Of a stretch of DNA of 64,000 nucleotides, positions 24,501-35,650 are shown piece after piece. The position numbers and the translations under genes are program-made. The notes below the pieces were generated by a model. That model worked only from the letters and a program-made list of their open reading frames with translations, was not told where the DNA came from and ran no database searches. Position 1 is the stretch's first letter, and each line of letters begins with the position of its first letter. This DNA is from Athripsodes cinereus (lineage: Eukaryota; Arthropoda; Insecta; Trichoptera; Leptoceridae): positions 11,963,982-12,027,981 of the forward strand of contig OX388314.1 in the NCBI GenBank assembly GCA_947579605.1, written 5' to 3'.

Positions 24501-27106
24501 TATCCCAATTTTTATTGACAAATAATACAATAAATGTTTGACATATATATAAGCACATCTACTTTGTTGAAAGTCATGAGACATTATTACTTATCTGAGT
24601 TTGTATCACATTATTTGTGACGTAAAACACAACGAAACCTTCACAATTCACTACGACCTATTTTAACATCAATAATATGCATTTCTTAATTTAAATATTT
24701 AAGCATGGACAGAGTTTTACGTAATTGTTATTATTATATCTACAACAACATAAAATAGTGTCACTAACAATCACCCAGTGATTGTTAATTTTACTGAGAT
24801 CCTTGTGCAGTTTAAATATACATAGTTTCGTTATTATTAACTATACATACGTATTATCATTATAGATAATATTATATTTTATCTAACTTCTACTCAAAAT
24901 CACAAATCTTATTTATATCTACAACATTAACCCATCTAGTGTCCGTAAAAGCACATAATATACAAACAAGCATTACATATACTGTATTCTGATTTTATAC
25001 ACTTTTATAGAAATCTTTTAAAAAAAATGGTTTATTTAAACTATTTCAAATTTTGTTAAATTATAATGTCTTGACACTAATAAAACCTAGTCATGGGACA
25101 TTTTAAACCAATCATTTGCTTTGGCCCACAACTTTCTTGATATATTTTTACAGCATCAGTTTAACAGAAAATATAAATTGTTGGAACATGGGAACTAATA
25201 CAGAATACAAAAGGTCTAGTCAGTAGAGTGAGATGGTCATTACATTAGTTAATTTATTTGTTTCTTCATTACTGTACTTATATTGAGTACAACCAATTTT
25301 ACACATAAATATGACAATAGCAAATAGAACCAATTTCTTCTGAATAACCCAATATAGAATTTATTTTATTCAGGTACTGTATTTCAAAAGGTAGATACAT
25401 ATCTTTACATCTTGTTTGTGCGGTATTGCAAATCTGTATTATAAAATATATCACTGGTAATGGGTGTGTAATGCATCAGGAAACGTAGACATAGAATGGG
25501 TTAATATAAAAGTAAAATATTATCCACTTTGTAAATCCAAAACACACCAAAGAAATTAGACTTTAAATTGTGAATTTTTTTGTGAAAATAATGCTTAGAT
25601 ACAAAAGCATCAAAATGTTGATATGATCACAATATAGCATATATATATGAAAAAAATACAGTACGATGTTCTGTGATATATTGTAACTGAGTGGATATTC
25701 TTTGACATTAGAAGCAAGGAACATGTTTCTGTTTTATTCATACTACTTCTAGATATTACATTTGTGATCTGTATTTCAATGTCGCATTACAAGTAAAATC
25801 ACCATTTCTTTTATCTGTACAGTATAATGAAAAAATATCAGCGGCCTAAAACTAAAACAAACATACAACACATTATTAATTTATAAGTATTAAATCACTA
25901 TAATAAAAAAAAACTCTAATATATAGTGATTTCATGTGAGCGACAATATAATACTAACATGGACAACCACTTATACATTTTGTGCGACAAAACTTTTGAA
26001 TATTTTATGTGACAGCATTGTAGATAATATATTTGAAACAAGTTGAATTTTATTTAAGATGCCATGTTTATTCTGAAAACAAAAGTGGTTCGTAGTCAGA
26101 GTGTACCTACGAATTTGAATCCAACTCCCACCTTTGTGATTTAGTATTTCAAGTTTCTCACTTATTAAAATAGCATTCATTGCAGTTTGCTTATGAATTT
26201 TTGTCACTTGATATTAGTCGCCAACTTTTTTGTCGCACAATTAGTATTTGAGTCAGATTATTGTAAGTCAATCATTTGCTATTTTCGGTGCCCACTTAAA
26301 TATTTTTCTGAATTAATTATTGATCAAATGTTTCCTAGAAAATCAAACATCAGAGGTTATTATTAATAACAACATCGTACTTGATGGTGACATAAATATT
26401 AATTCTTTTATAACTTGTTTTAATGCGTTATAATGTTATTTTATAAGTGTTAATTTGATTGAATTTGTTATATGCAGTGGATATTTATTCATTTTCTGTA
26501 GTTATACATTATGTGAAAATCTATTTTAAATATATTTGTGTTATCTACTTGTAAATGGAAATATAATCTCAACAAAATTTTGATCTCTTATTATTTTATA
26601 TAAATACTAATTCCAACATTGTATTATTATGAAATGAACTGCTGTAAATAAAATATTTCTCATAAATATCTATACATATATATCTATATTCATTTATGAG
26701 ATTATAAAAATCTTCACAGCCATTTAGATGCACAGATCAATGCAGTGGATTGAAATAATGGAACAGTATGTAGAATGCTTAAATTATGTCAAAATTCACT
26801 TGATTCTAAAATGCCTTTCAAGTATTATCATTATTTCACATCCGTAGCATAGCATTGACAGATTAATCTTTTCCATAACCCTGCAACATTATTATATTAT
26901 CTGGATTTTATTTGTTTCATAATGTTAATAACATTTTCATATATTATACAAAAAACATGTAACAATATTGTGTACATGTCTACAAAACAACATCTTTCTA
27001 CGGTAATGAATAATGTATTACATAGTGTCCACCACTTAAATATTAAGGATAAGTTTGTGTACATGAGCAGAGCACAACACAGATCACAATATCAACAAAA
27101 GCAACT
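18560..27106 (-). other. Gene-free AT-rich stretch, possible very long 3' UTR
   Basis: Runs from the stop codon of the unnamed minus-strand gene to a minus-strand AATAAA (plus TTTATT near 18567). I see no conserved exon and only one transposon (19762-19977), against several per 10 kb elsewhere. Low transposon load and convergence with CIAPIN1 would fit an 8.5-kb 3' UTR of a regulated developmental or neural gene. This is inference. The alternative is plain intergenic DNA with several unused or true poly(A) sites. Confidence 0.35.
19762..19977. mobile_element. hAT MITE with exact 8-bp target duplication
   Basis: 216 bp with ends CAGTGGTTCCCAAAGTTG and, inverted, CAGTATTTCCCAAATTATGG. It is flanked by GTCTGGTA at 19754-19761 and 19978-19985. 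The interior contains GTGGGTCGCGACCCA near the right end. Ends and duplication length are those of hAT elements. No coding capacity. Confidence 0.93.
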
Positions 27107-27264
27107 TTAATGGCGTAGCATTGTCCTTTGTCTTTTTATATTATCATCTGCAACTACATCCGGAGCTGAAGATCTTCTTTTTCTGGCATCTTCTCGAAGA
27201 CTCAAATTCTCAGGATATCTCTGTGGGGCTTCCGTTGGTCTGACTGTCATGGCAGTGGTGGTAG
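27107..27264 (-). CDS. C-terminal coding segment of unnamed gene, cut by assembly gap
   Basis: The minus strand is open from the gap edge to TAA at 27109-27107, about 51 codons. It contains RPTEAPQRYPENLSLREDAR, then KRRSSAPDVVADD and IKRQRTMLRH at the end. Two basic clusters (ARKRR, KRQR) look like nuclear localisation signals, and the segment is charged and probably disordered. I do not recognise the family. A weak acceptor (GCCATGACAG) at about 27244 might start the exon; otherwise it continues into the gap. A nuclear protein, perhaps a transcription regulator, is inferred. It may share a gene with the exon at 32987-33530. Confidence 0.6.
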
Positions 27265-27464
27265 NNNNNNNNNNNNNNNNNNNNNNNNNNNNNNNNNNNN
27301 NNNNNNNNNNNNNNNNNNNNNNNNNNNNNNNNNNNNNNNNNNNNNNNNNNNNNNNNNNNNNNNNNNNNNNNNNNNNNNNNNNNNNNNNNNNNNNNNNNNN
27401 NNNNNNNNNNNNNNNNNNNNNNNNNNNNNNNNNNNNNNNNNNNNNNNNNNNNNNNNNNNNNNNN
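27265..27464. other. Assembly gap, 200 N
   Basis: Exactly 200 undetermined bases. The size is probably a placeholder. It separates the coding segment above from a LINE, so the true missing length and any missing exon are unknown. Confidence 0.98.
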
Positions 27465-28605
27465 TTTGTTGATCTAGAAAAGGCTTATGATAGATTAGAT
27501 CATGAGAAAATGTGGCAAGTACTATCAATGTGGGTAGTCGGCTAATTCGCACCATTGCGTACCTATATACAGTAAGTTCTGCGTGTGTTAGAGTAAAAAA
27601 TAACCTGTCGGAATGATTCACACTGACAAAACGAGTAAAACAAGGGTGGGTTATGTCGCCATGGCTTTTAACCTATACATTGACCATTGTATTCGTCAAT
27701 TGAAAGAAATGAATGTAGGTGTTGATATGAATGGGATGAATGTAAGAGCGTTAATGTTTGCCGATGATTTGGTATTGATGGCTGAAAGTGATCTACAGCG
27801 AATGATGACGTGTGTGTATGAAAATTGTGCGATTAATGGATTGAGAATGAATGCAAAAAAGACAAAAATCATGGTGTTTGAAAGAGGAAGTGAGAGAACA
27901 GTATGCCAGGTAATGATTGACAACGAAGTGTTAGAGCAAGTTGACGAATGTGTGTGCTTAGGTAGTTTGTTCACGAGAGATGGTAAGTGTGAAAGCGATA
28001 TTGAAAGGAGAAAAGTTGCTGGCAAAAAGGTAAATGGTGCAATCTGACCAATAATTGCAAATATATCCACCACAGCTAAAAGGTTGGTGCACTCTGCTAT
28101 CTTAGTGCCAATACTTTTGTATGCAAGTGAGACGTGGACATGGTTAAAGAAGGATGAAAGTGGCATAAATGCAGTTGAAATGAGATTGTTGAGAAGGATG
28201 TGTGGTAAAAGTCTGAGAGATTGTGTGCGTAACAGTGATATACGAAAGGAATGTGGAATGAAAGTTGGTGTAATAACAAGGATGAATGTAAATAAGTTAA
28301 GATGGTTTGGGCACATGGAAAGAATGAATGAGGACAGAATGACTAAGAAGATATATTTGGCTGAGAGGAATGGTGCTCGGAGACGTGAACGTCCGAGGAT
28401 TAAATGGCAAGATCATTTAAATCAAATCCTACAGGACGGTCACGTGTTGAGCACATTGAACAGGAGAGCATGCATGAGGAATTGTTTGACAGTGACGGAA
28501 GCGAAAGATGTATGCAAGGATAGAAGGAAGTGGCGCTCGATCCTTTCTGCCTACCCCGCGAGGGAAGCGGCGTGATGGTATGTATGTAAGTTAGCAAAAG
28601 AGGTG
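27465..28605 (+). mobile_element. LINE with microsatellite tail, frameshifted copy
   Basis: The RT motif FVDLEKAYDRLDHEKMW stands at the gap edge. After a shifted segment come VRALMFADDLVLMAESD (YADD-box equivalent FADD) and VCLGSLFTRDGK. From 28084 follow LLYASETWTWLKKDESGINA, NKLRWFGHMERM and the C-terminus RRKWRSILSAYPAREAA. The 3' tail is GTGATGGTATGTATGTAAG. Stops and frame shifts near 27545-27613 and 28047-28084 make it inactive. It belongs to the same family as the pieces at 42545-43025 and 47095-47205. Confidence 0.92.
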
Positions 28606-29655
28606 GTGACACCATATAGGAATAATCATTTTGTAACTTAAATACAAGTAAGCAATAGTGACAACGAAATTATATAGATAATAAATTTAATTAAACTTAA
28701 ACAGCATAATATGTTAGCAAAGAAGAGGATGAGGTACACAGCACTTTCTATACAAATAGATAAATAGGTAAAAGCATAGCAAAATTGGTTTGATAGCTTT
28801 CAAATGTGGAGATAGTTTTTAGAATACACTTTTCCCAATTTTTATCGTCGTCAGGTTATTAATGTGGAATTTGAAATGGTTAATAATCTCCATGTTTTTG
28901 TTTAACAATATAACAATATTTAACAATAATAATCTCTATTGTACACATTATGTATGTAATCCTATATACTTAATTATAATTGTTTATATCAAATTGGTTG
29001 TTGATAAGATACACTGTGTGCAAAATGTAATGCAATCAAATCATCATTATTATGTGGGTATGTCTCCACTACTCAAGTGCTTACCGTCATGTGATTCACA
29101 TAATATTTCACATTCATACTATCGGTTGCTTTAGTGCAATGAATGAGTATTATTATCTACCTACTGTATTTGTTTAAAAGAAACAATTGTAATTTAATAT
29201 ACCTACTATTTACTTCATACAATGTGAATGGACTATAATACCTACTAAACACATTGACAATTTGGAATTTATGAAGTTGTTGTGAACGCATAAATACTTG
29301 ATAATTTTGAATTATTTTTATGTAGATGTATAGTATTCAACCTGGAGAACAAGAATCCGGCGCATAATTGTGGATTTTTTAAGCACAACAATAAATATTT
29401 GCATTTTTCGTATGCCCTTGACGTATCACAAGTATCCTATAAATATCGGAGGCCATATTGAAATTTGTATGGTTATCATAATTACCAACATAACAAAAAC
29501 AATGTTTACTGGACAAAATACAATGGAAGTCAAAATTAAACGGGGTAAAAAGTCAAAATAATGAAATGGGAAAATTATTACAATTTATTAAATCGAAAAT
29601 AGACATACCTCATATTATTATTATAAATCCTTTTTCGTATATACTGTATTTGTGT
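28606..29655. other. AT-rich DNA, no gene seen
   Basis: Open frames of 60-90 codons show no recognisable content. It may be intronic to the unnamed minus-strand gene. Confidence 0.45.
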
Positions 29656-30112
29656 TGTTAGGTAGTCTGGTGCTAATATATGCAAAAATACATTTATTAC
29701 GTTGACTGATTGCGGGTTAGGTTTGTTAGGTAGTACGGTGCTAGTATATGCAAAAACACATTTATTATGTTGACTGATTGCGGGTTAGGTTTGTTAGGTA
29801 GTACGGTGCTAATATATGCAAAAACACATTTATTACGTTGACTGATTGCGGGTTAGGTTTGTTAGGTAGTACGGTGCTAATATACCTATGCAAAAACACA
29901 TTTATTACGTTGACTGATTGCGGGTTAGGTTTGTTAGGTAGTACGGTGCTAATATATGCAAAAACACATTTATTACGTTGACTGATTGCTGGTTAGGTTT
30001 GTTAGGTAGTACGGTGCTAATATATGCAAAAACACATTTATTACATTGACTGATTGCGGGTTAGGTTTGTTAGGTAGTACGGTGCTAATATATGCAAAAA
30101 CACATTTATTAC
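29656..30112. repeat. 68-bp minisatellite, about 6.7 copies
   Basis: The unit starts GTTGACTGATTGCGGGTTAG and contains GGTAGTACGGTGCTAATATA. Units begin at 29701, 29769, 29837, 29909, 29977 and 30045. One spacing is 72 because of a 4-base insertion (TATACCTATG). Copies are nearly identical, so the array is young or kept uniform. Confidence 0.95.
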
Positions 30113-30824
30113 TTTAATTTTATAAAATTAGTGATATATATGGTATTTATGGATTTAATTAATTTTTTTATTGAAAATTTATCATTTTTCTCTATGATAT
30201 GCATTGTTTATGTCATATTGGTAAACCTGCAATTCATTTCCTCTATTTTAGTGTCAACATGGCGTCCGATACTTGTTTTGATTGTGATGTGTAAATTTTG
30301 GACAAAATATGCAAATAATTAATTTTGTGTGCATTAAATCAACTTATTTTGGATGGATTATCATTTCTCTGGTAGAAAACTACATACTCACATGATTATA
30401 ACTTGAAAATTCATAATTAGTTTTTTGAATAGTTCACCTATCCTACATATTTACCGACAATTTGAACATATAAAATGAATATTTTAAATTATGCACTTTG
30501 AGAACTTTTTAAATATTTTCATAAAACTTTTTATCATAATTTACACTCAAACTGGGTATAGACATCACAAACTTATTTTATTTCTATTACTTCACAAATA
30601 TAGGTACCTTCAGTAGACATTATTATTTAAGTATATAACTTTTTTCAAAAGTTTAATTAAAACAAAATATATTTTGACAGATGGTGTTGGTAGAAATATG
30701 TTCGTAATTCGATTAGTTTGGAAGTACCTACCTACCAACATGCTAATTTAAGTATTTGTGTATATTCACCAACACTGTGTGTCCAACAAGTGAGATTGTC
30801 AGACTTTTATGTGTTTTATTATTT
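30113..30824. other. AT-rich DNA, no gene seen
   Basis: No exon, RNA gene or repeat that I can support. Confidence 0.45.
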
Positions 30825-30966
30825 ACAGTTATTGAAGTCCTTTAGGGTATGCCGTGTTGATATCCTCTTGTTTCTTGAAATTTCACGACGCCATTATGGT
30901 GTGAAGACATGTCAGGAAACAAGATGACAACAACACAACACATCCAAAGAGCTTCAATAATTACTG
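30825..30966. repeat. Imperfect inverted repeat (foldback)
   Basis: Arms of about 70 bases with mismatches. Left: ACAGTTATTGAAGTCCTTTA, CTCTTGTTTCTTGAAATTTC. Right, inverted: ACAGTAATTATTGAAGCTCT, CATCTTGTTTCCTGACATGT. The turn is CACGACGCCATTATGGTGTG. The two strands give look-alike short frames, which betrays the symmetry. Probably an old MITE; a precursor-like RNA is possible. Confidence 0.6.
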
Positions 30967-31422
30967 TAGAATATTTTAAATTTCCCGCCTGCAACGAAAG
31001 CAAAGCAAAGTTGTGCAACCTCCTCACAGAGATGGCACTTTGTTAGTAGATTTCCATAGAACGAAATATTTGTTTGAGCTTGGCTTCTATACTTCAGTAT
31101 AATATTAGATATTATACTGAATATACTTAATAAATTTTATTATTCTATTTTCACAAATCACTCGTACCTACCGGGTGGAATGCTTATGAATGATAATAAT
31201 AATAATAATAATTATTATTCTATGGTAGTCAACAAACTAACTGCATACAATAAACACATGAATCGTCGTCCTCGCGGAAATAATCAAATAAAGCATCCCG
31301 GATGTGTCGCATATATCTCATTCAGAGGCCTGAGTCAATAACACATTTTCACGTTACGTTTTCGTTCCGTTAGCGTTCAAATGTAGACGATGTTGCGCCC
31401 AAGTGTTAATTTTTGTAACTAT

Positions 31423-32095
31423 TGTGTATCTTAAGGGTCGTTCACATACGTTGATCCTCCAAGATGAACAAGTGTGAACAGGCGTTTCATCGCTAGTGAT
31501 CACTAGCGATGACGGAGGAAAGAGGTTACCACTCGTCATAATTTTGACATTTTATAACATTTTATAACATTTTATGACATAAGACATTTTACATCTTAAA
31601 TTCAGCGATGAGGCTTGCCACCCATCCTGAATGTCTTGATTTTATATTGGCACGAAGAGGACAGTTTGCATGAATCTTACGTGCAGCTGATCTGCTGGCT
31701 ACCCCACTTGTGGGATATGCCGTGATGGTATAGTATAGTATAGTATAGTATAATTTTGATGAAAGGTCCTTTCACTGAAACGACCATAAACAAGTTTTAT
31801 CTTATTATTTGTTTAATTCTCTATGAATTTGTATAGAATGTCAGAATCATTAACAAAATTATTTTGCAGTCGAGAGCTATATTAATTTATTTTAAGTGTT
31901 ATTTTTCATTTTTGAATTTATTTAATTATTTTTATGCTAAAATACGTCAAACTACATAAAACATGAGTGAGAAAGTAGACATGGCAGTGAAAGCATAGGA
32001 TGAACAAATGTGAACAGACGTGTTCACTTTCGATGAACAGGTTTGACCCTGACACTCTGGATGATCATCCAAAGTGAAGTAATGTGAATGCTACT
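31423..32095. mobile_element. Element B nested inside MITE A
   Basis: Defined by the empty site in the 61-kb copy, where TAACTAT runs directly into CTTAGCAACG. Left end region TCGTTCACATACGTTGATCC; right end inverted AGCATTCACATTACTTCAC. The ends are only partly alike. The left part has a 26-bp perfect palindrome (31487-31512, core CGCTAGTGATCACTAGCG). No coding sequence. Confidence 0.7.
31548..31749 (+). mobile_element. Retroposon with shared LINE tail, nested in element B
   Basis: 202 bp flanked by ATAATTTTGA at 31538-31547 and 31750-31759. It contains TTCAGCGATGAGGCTTGCCA and CTACCCCACTTGTGGGATAT and ends in TATAG units. It is the third layer of this nest. Confidence 0.88.
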
Positions 32096-32699
32096 TTAGC
32101 AACGAAATTGAAACTTGCTTGCAACTTCGTCTATACTCGAACATTAACGGAACGAAAACGTAACGTGAAAATGTGTTGTTGACTTAGGCCTCTAACTGAA
32201 GACGTTAAACGTGTTATTTGTGGAAGGTAGCTACATTATACGTAATAGAATAAGAACATAGAGTAGACAATACTAGAAGTGTGCTATACATGAATAATAA
32301 AACATGCTATACTACATAGACATAATAAATTGACTTGCAGCGCGGTACATTTTTGCGGAATTTTGGTGTTCCAACAATCGATTATCAATCGATTTTGTGA
32401 AATTACTTAATATCTAAGTTGTTAAATAAGTAAATAAGCAATACCCAGTTAGTAAATATACAGGAGCTAAGGAGCTACATTTTGTTTATTAGTTAGGTAT
32501 CTGCTGTTTATATGCTATCATTTTTTTTTGCTTGGAGAGCATTTGCCCCCCCCCCCCCTCCGGCGTCATTCATTACTTGTGTATGTTTGTAATGGCGTAT
32601 TCATTTCATGGGTGAACGTTTTTTTTTACTTTTATTTTTTTTTTGCTTCAGCTGGTGCATAGAGTGCACTTTACTTTTGTTTATATGTGTTATCTTTTT

Positions 32700-32880
32700 A
32701 ATTTGGAACATAGTGTTAAAATAAATTATTCAATAAACTTCACTGGCTTGTGAAAAATGTAATATTTAAGTTGTACTATATAATTTCTTTGTATATTGTA
32801 TGAATTGTATATAGGATTTTGTACTATGATTTTGTGTAAAAGGCATTAGCCGTCTATGTTTGAATAAATAAATAAAATAT
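32700..32880 (+). repeat. LINE-type 3' tail, TGTAAAAGGCATTAGCCG family
   Basis: Contains TGTAAAAGGCATTAGCCGTC followed by TATGTTTGAATAAATAAATA. The same block with a longer AATA tail is at 51790-51860. Probably the truncated 3' end of a LINE. Confidence 0.55.
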
Positions 32881-32986
32881 GTAAAAGCTGTTTGTATTAA
32901 TAAAATAAAAAAATAAAAATCACCTGCAGCAATTGCATAACCTACATTCAAATAGTATAGGTATATGTTTTTTCTTAAGTACCCAC

Positions 32987-33530
32987 CTATGCTTAAGAGA
33001 TCCTTCCTTTCCTCTAGGTGCTGGCCTGGTTGGTGGTGACCTTGGAGGAGGAGGGGCGATGGGTTGCTGTAACGGTGTAGAGGCGGCCACGGCAGCCTGG
33101 TGAGCAGAAGCTGCGGCAGCGGCAGCCTGGTGGGCGGAAGCTGCGGCGACAGCGGCTTGGTGGGCGACCGCTTCCCTCTCTCGTTGCTGCAGCAGATTTT
33201 CCCATTCCCTCTGCAACTTTTGATTCTGTAACTGGGATTGTTGTGTATGGGAGGGGGGAGGAGGTAAAGGACTCGGAGGTTGCGGCAACTGGTGGTAAGG
33301 ATAATGATATGCGTGAGGTAGGAATCTAGCGTAAGCTCCTGGAACGGGAGGATATGCTGGAGCCGTAGAAGGGACCTCCGAATCCGGCCCAGGAAGCGTG
33401 AGTGGGAGGGCGGGAGCCCGTGCGTAAGGTGGAGCCCGAGGCAAAGGTCTCAAGAATTCGGATCCGCCACCGGGAAATGGACGGGCAGCGCTGCCCTCCA
33501 CGGCAACACTGCCTGAGATCATCTTCTCAC
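32987..33530 (-). CDS. Pro/Ala/Gln-rich internal exon of unnamed gene
   Basis: A 544-nt open exon with a TTGTTTCAG acceptor and a GTGGGT donor, entered in phase 1 and left in phase 2. It encodes about 180 residues. First come EKMISGSVAVEGSAARPFPG and a Pro-rich part (LPQPPSPLPPPPSHTQQ), then a short helical LQREWENLLQQREREAVAHQ. Three near-repeats of AHQAAVAAAS follow, then APPPPRSPPTRPAPRGKEG. The GC content is far above its surroundings. Met at 33523 could be a start if the upstream exon is untranslated. Low-complexity composition suits a transcription co-regulator; I do not recognise the family. It may be upstream of the C-terminal segment at 27107-27264, since strand and order fit. Confidence 0.75.
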
Positions 33531-34100
33531 CTGAAACAATTAGCGATAATTTCATGTAATATCAACAATACATAGCAGTAAGCTATTATTAAAGACTATT
33601 AAAGCCAACGAAAACATAAATTCCAAATTACTATAATTGAAATATATCCACCTACATTAAGTCAATATCATACTTTCAGAAAATAATCTAACTACTAATT
33701 ACTGTATACCTCACGCATTACTATCTAAGTATGTAATGTAATGTAAATAATTTGTACTAGGGGTAAGTATTGTTTCCTTTAAATTTTTAATAAAAAAATT
33801 TACAGTTAAATTAACTATTTAAGTAGGTATGTTCATAAACAAATAAACATTCAAGAAAATAATCCGTTCTTGATAAATCGATGAATTCGTTGAGAGGGCT
33901 TTCATATAAACTTATCAAACCATACTAAACTGCATATTGTATCCATGTCCAGATCTGCTAGTAGGTACAGTTTATATTATGTAGGTAGTGCACACAATTG
34001 TGTAGTTATATGTATTGGTGCTAACCCAGTCAATAGTAAAACCTCTGCCGTAAAAGGTTCAATGTCAAGTACAAGTACATCCAACAATGTGCAATTAGAA
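33531..34100. other. AT-rich DNA, no gene seen
   Basis: Contains the acceptor side of the intron upstream of the Pro/Ala-rich exon. Nothing else that I can support. Confidence 0.4.
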
Positions 34101-34123
34101 AGACTTCATAAAAAGGATGCTCA

Positions 34124-35020
34124 ATGTCGCCAGCTCTCTTTAACTGCTATATACAGCGAGCCATTGATGACCTGAGAGAAGAAATGAAGAACTGGACAGG
34201 AGTCAAAATAAATGGGAAAAAGGTCGACATGATCAGATATGCTGACGACATAGCACTGCTCGCAGACTCCGAGATGGAGCTGAACGAAGCCTTAGGAAAA
34301 ATGGAAAGCATTCTGTTGTCAAAGTACAACATGAAAATAAATAAAGAAAAAACAAAATGTATGGTCGTCGGAAGAGAGGAAGCGACTGCGAACATTGCCA
34401 TAAATGGAGTGAGCATCAAACAAGTAAGTGAGTTCGTGTACCTGGGCAGCAGAATAAACCAGGATGGACGCTCCAAATCGGAAATTGTAAGCAGAATAAA
34501 CCAGGCAAGGATTGCCTTTAACAAAAAATCAAAGATATTGGAATCCCCAAATATTGACTTAAGCGTAAGGAAGAATCTTACTAAAGCCTTTGTATGGAGC
34601 ATTCTGCTTTATGGTTGTGAGACATGGACCATCAGCAAGAGTGAAAGCGGACGGTTGGCGGCCTTTGAGATGTGGTGCTACAGACGCATGCTCAAGATCC
34701 ATTGGTCGGAGCACGTCGAAAATGAAGAAGTATTAAACAGGGTAGGCGAAAAAAGGCAACTCCTTAAGAGAATCAGCCAACAACGAGCTAACTGGATTGG
34801 CCACAACATCAGGCATCCAGGACTACTCATCGCCATCGCAGAGGGTAAGACCGAGGGGACAAATGGCAGAGGCCGTCCAAGAGACGCATACATGGACCAA
34901 CTGAAGAGAGACATGAACTGTGGCTCATACGTAGGGCTAAAAAGACTGGCTGAGAATAGAGACGAATGGAGAAGAAAAACCAAACTCGTTGCAGACCAAT
35001 CCAGTGGATTGTAACTCATT
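34124..35020 (+). mobile_element. LINE, RT to C-terminus, long open copy
   Basis: One open frame of 296 codons. Its order is SPALFNCYIQRAIDDLREE, then VDMIRYADDIALLADSEMEL with the YADD box, then KCMVVGREEA, SEFVYLGSRINQDGRSKSE, LLYGCETWTISKSES, RANWIGHNIRHPGLL, EGTNGRGRPRDAYMDQLKRD and EWRRKTKLVADQSSGL. Only the 5' part of RT and the endonuclease are missing, so this is a 5'-truncated and fairly recent copy. The fragments at 59153-60222 and 60240-60420 are the same family. Confidence 0.93.
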
Positions 35021-35036
35021 ATACATAAAAAGTCAA

Positions 35037-35650
35037 TTAACAAATGAACCACAATAATACTATGGAGTACAAAAATATTTGAACATTTCTACGAAGTGCC
35101 ATATTATTTTACATTTTGCTTCACCAACACGTGAATATTTCCGCAATGGAAACATCGTATTATTAATAATATGTATAATGCTTTGAACAAGCACATACTA
35201 CTACAGTGATGGATAACACCATATATGTTTAGTATTATTATGTATTAACAAAACGTACCCACAAAAGTTTCAATGTCAGAATCGTCACGTGGCATCCCTC
35301 CCCTCTCTGCACTCCTCTACTTTCTCTCATGTCTCTCATCACCCCCAGCGAACCACATTCCCTCCCTAACGTTACAATTCCACTCTACTTCCTCTGCACA
35401 ACGCAAAGCCTTCCAGGTTATATAGCGATGGGGGTGAGATGTTTTAGTGTGAAAAGTTAAAATAAACTATCACCGAAAAATCTTATATTAAACCTTTTTT
35501 ATTTCTTGGAATATCTTTCCAATTTCCAGAATTCGGTATTATTGCTGAATTAATTTATTTACATTTAGCCAGAAAACTTATACATTGGGTATAGTATCTC
35601 ACATTGTGACGTAAAATTAATATCTTAGAATTGTATAATGTAAATAATTT
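35037..35650. other. Non-coding, with a pyrimidine-rich patch
   Basis: CT-rich sequence at about 35290-35410 is followed by GTTATATAGCGATGGGGG. It looks similar in composition to the patch at 37225-37420. Function unknown. Confidence 0.35.

Larger units (their letters stand above)
31325..32192. mobile_element. MITE family A, long copy with nested insertions
   Basis: The terminal inverted repeats start GAGGCCTGAGTCAATAACAC on the left and GAGGCCTAAGTCAACAACAC inverted on the right. They continue for about 70 bases (ACGTTTTCGTTCCGTTA). The compact copy at 61224-61419 has the same ends but only 196 bp. Comparing the two places an insertion at about 31423-32095 in this copy. Confidence 0.88.

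Noticed and set aside
32920..33555. Whole 211-codon frame as one gene
   Set aside because: Both ends run past clear splice sites, so only 32987-33530 is exon. The overlapping frame at 33014-33205 is a shadow.
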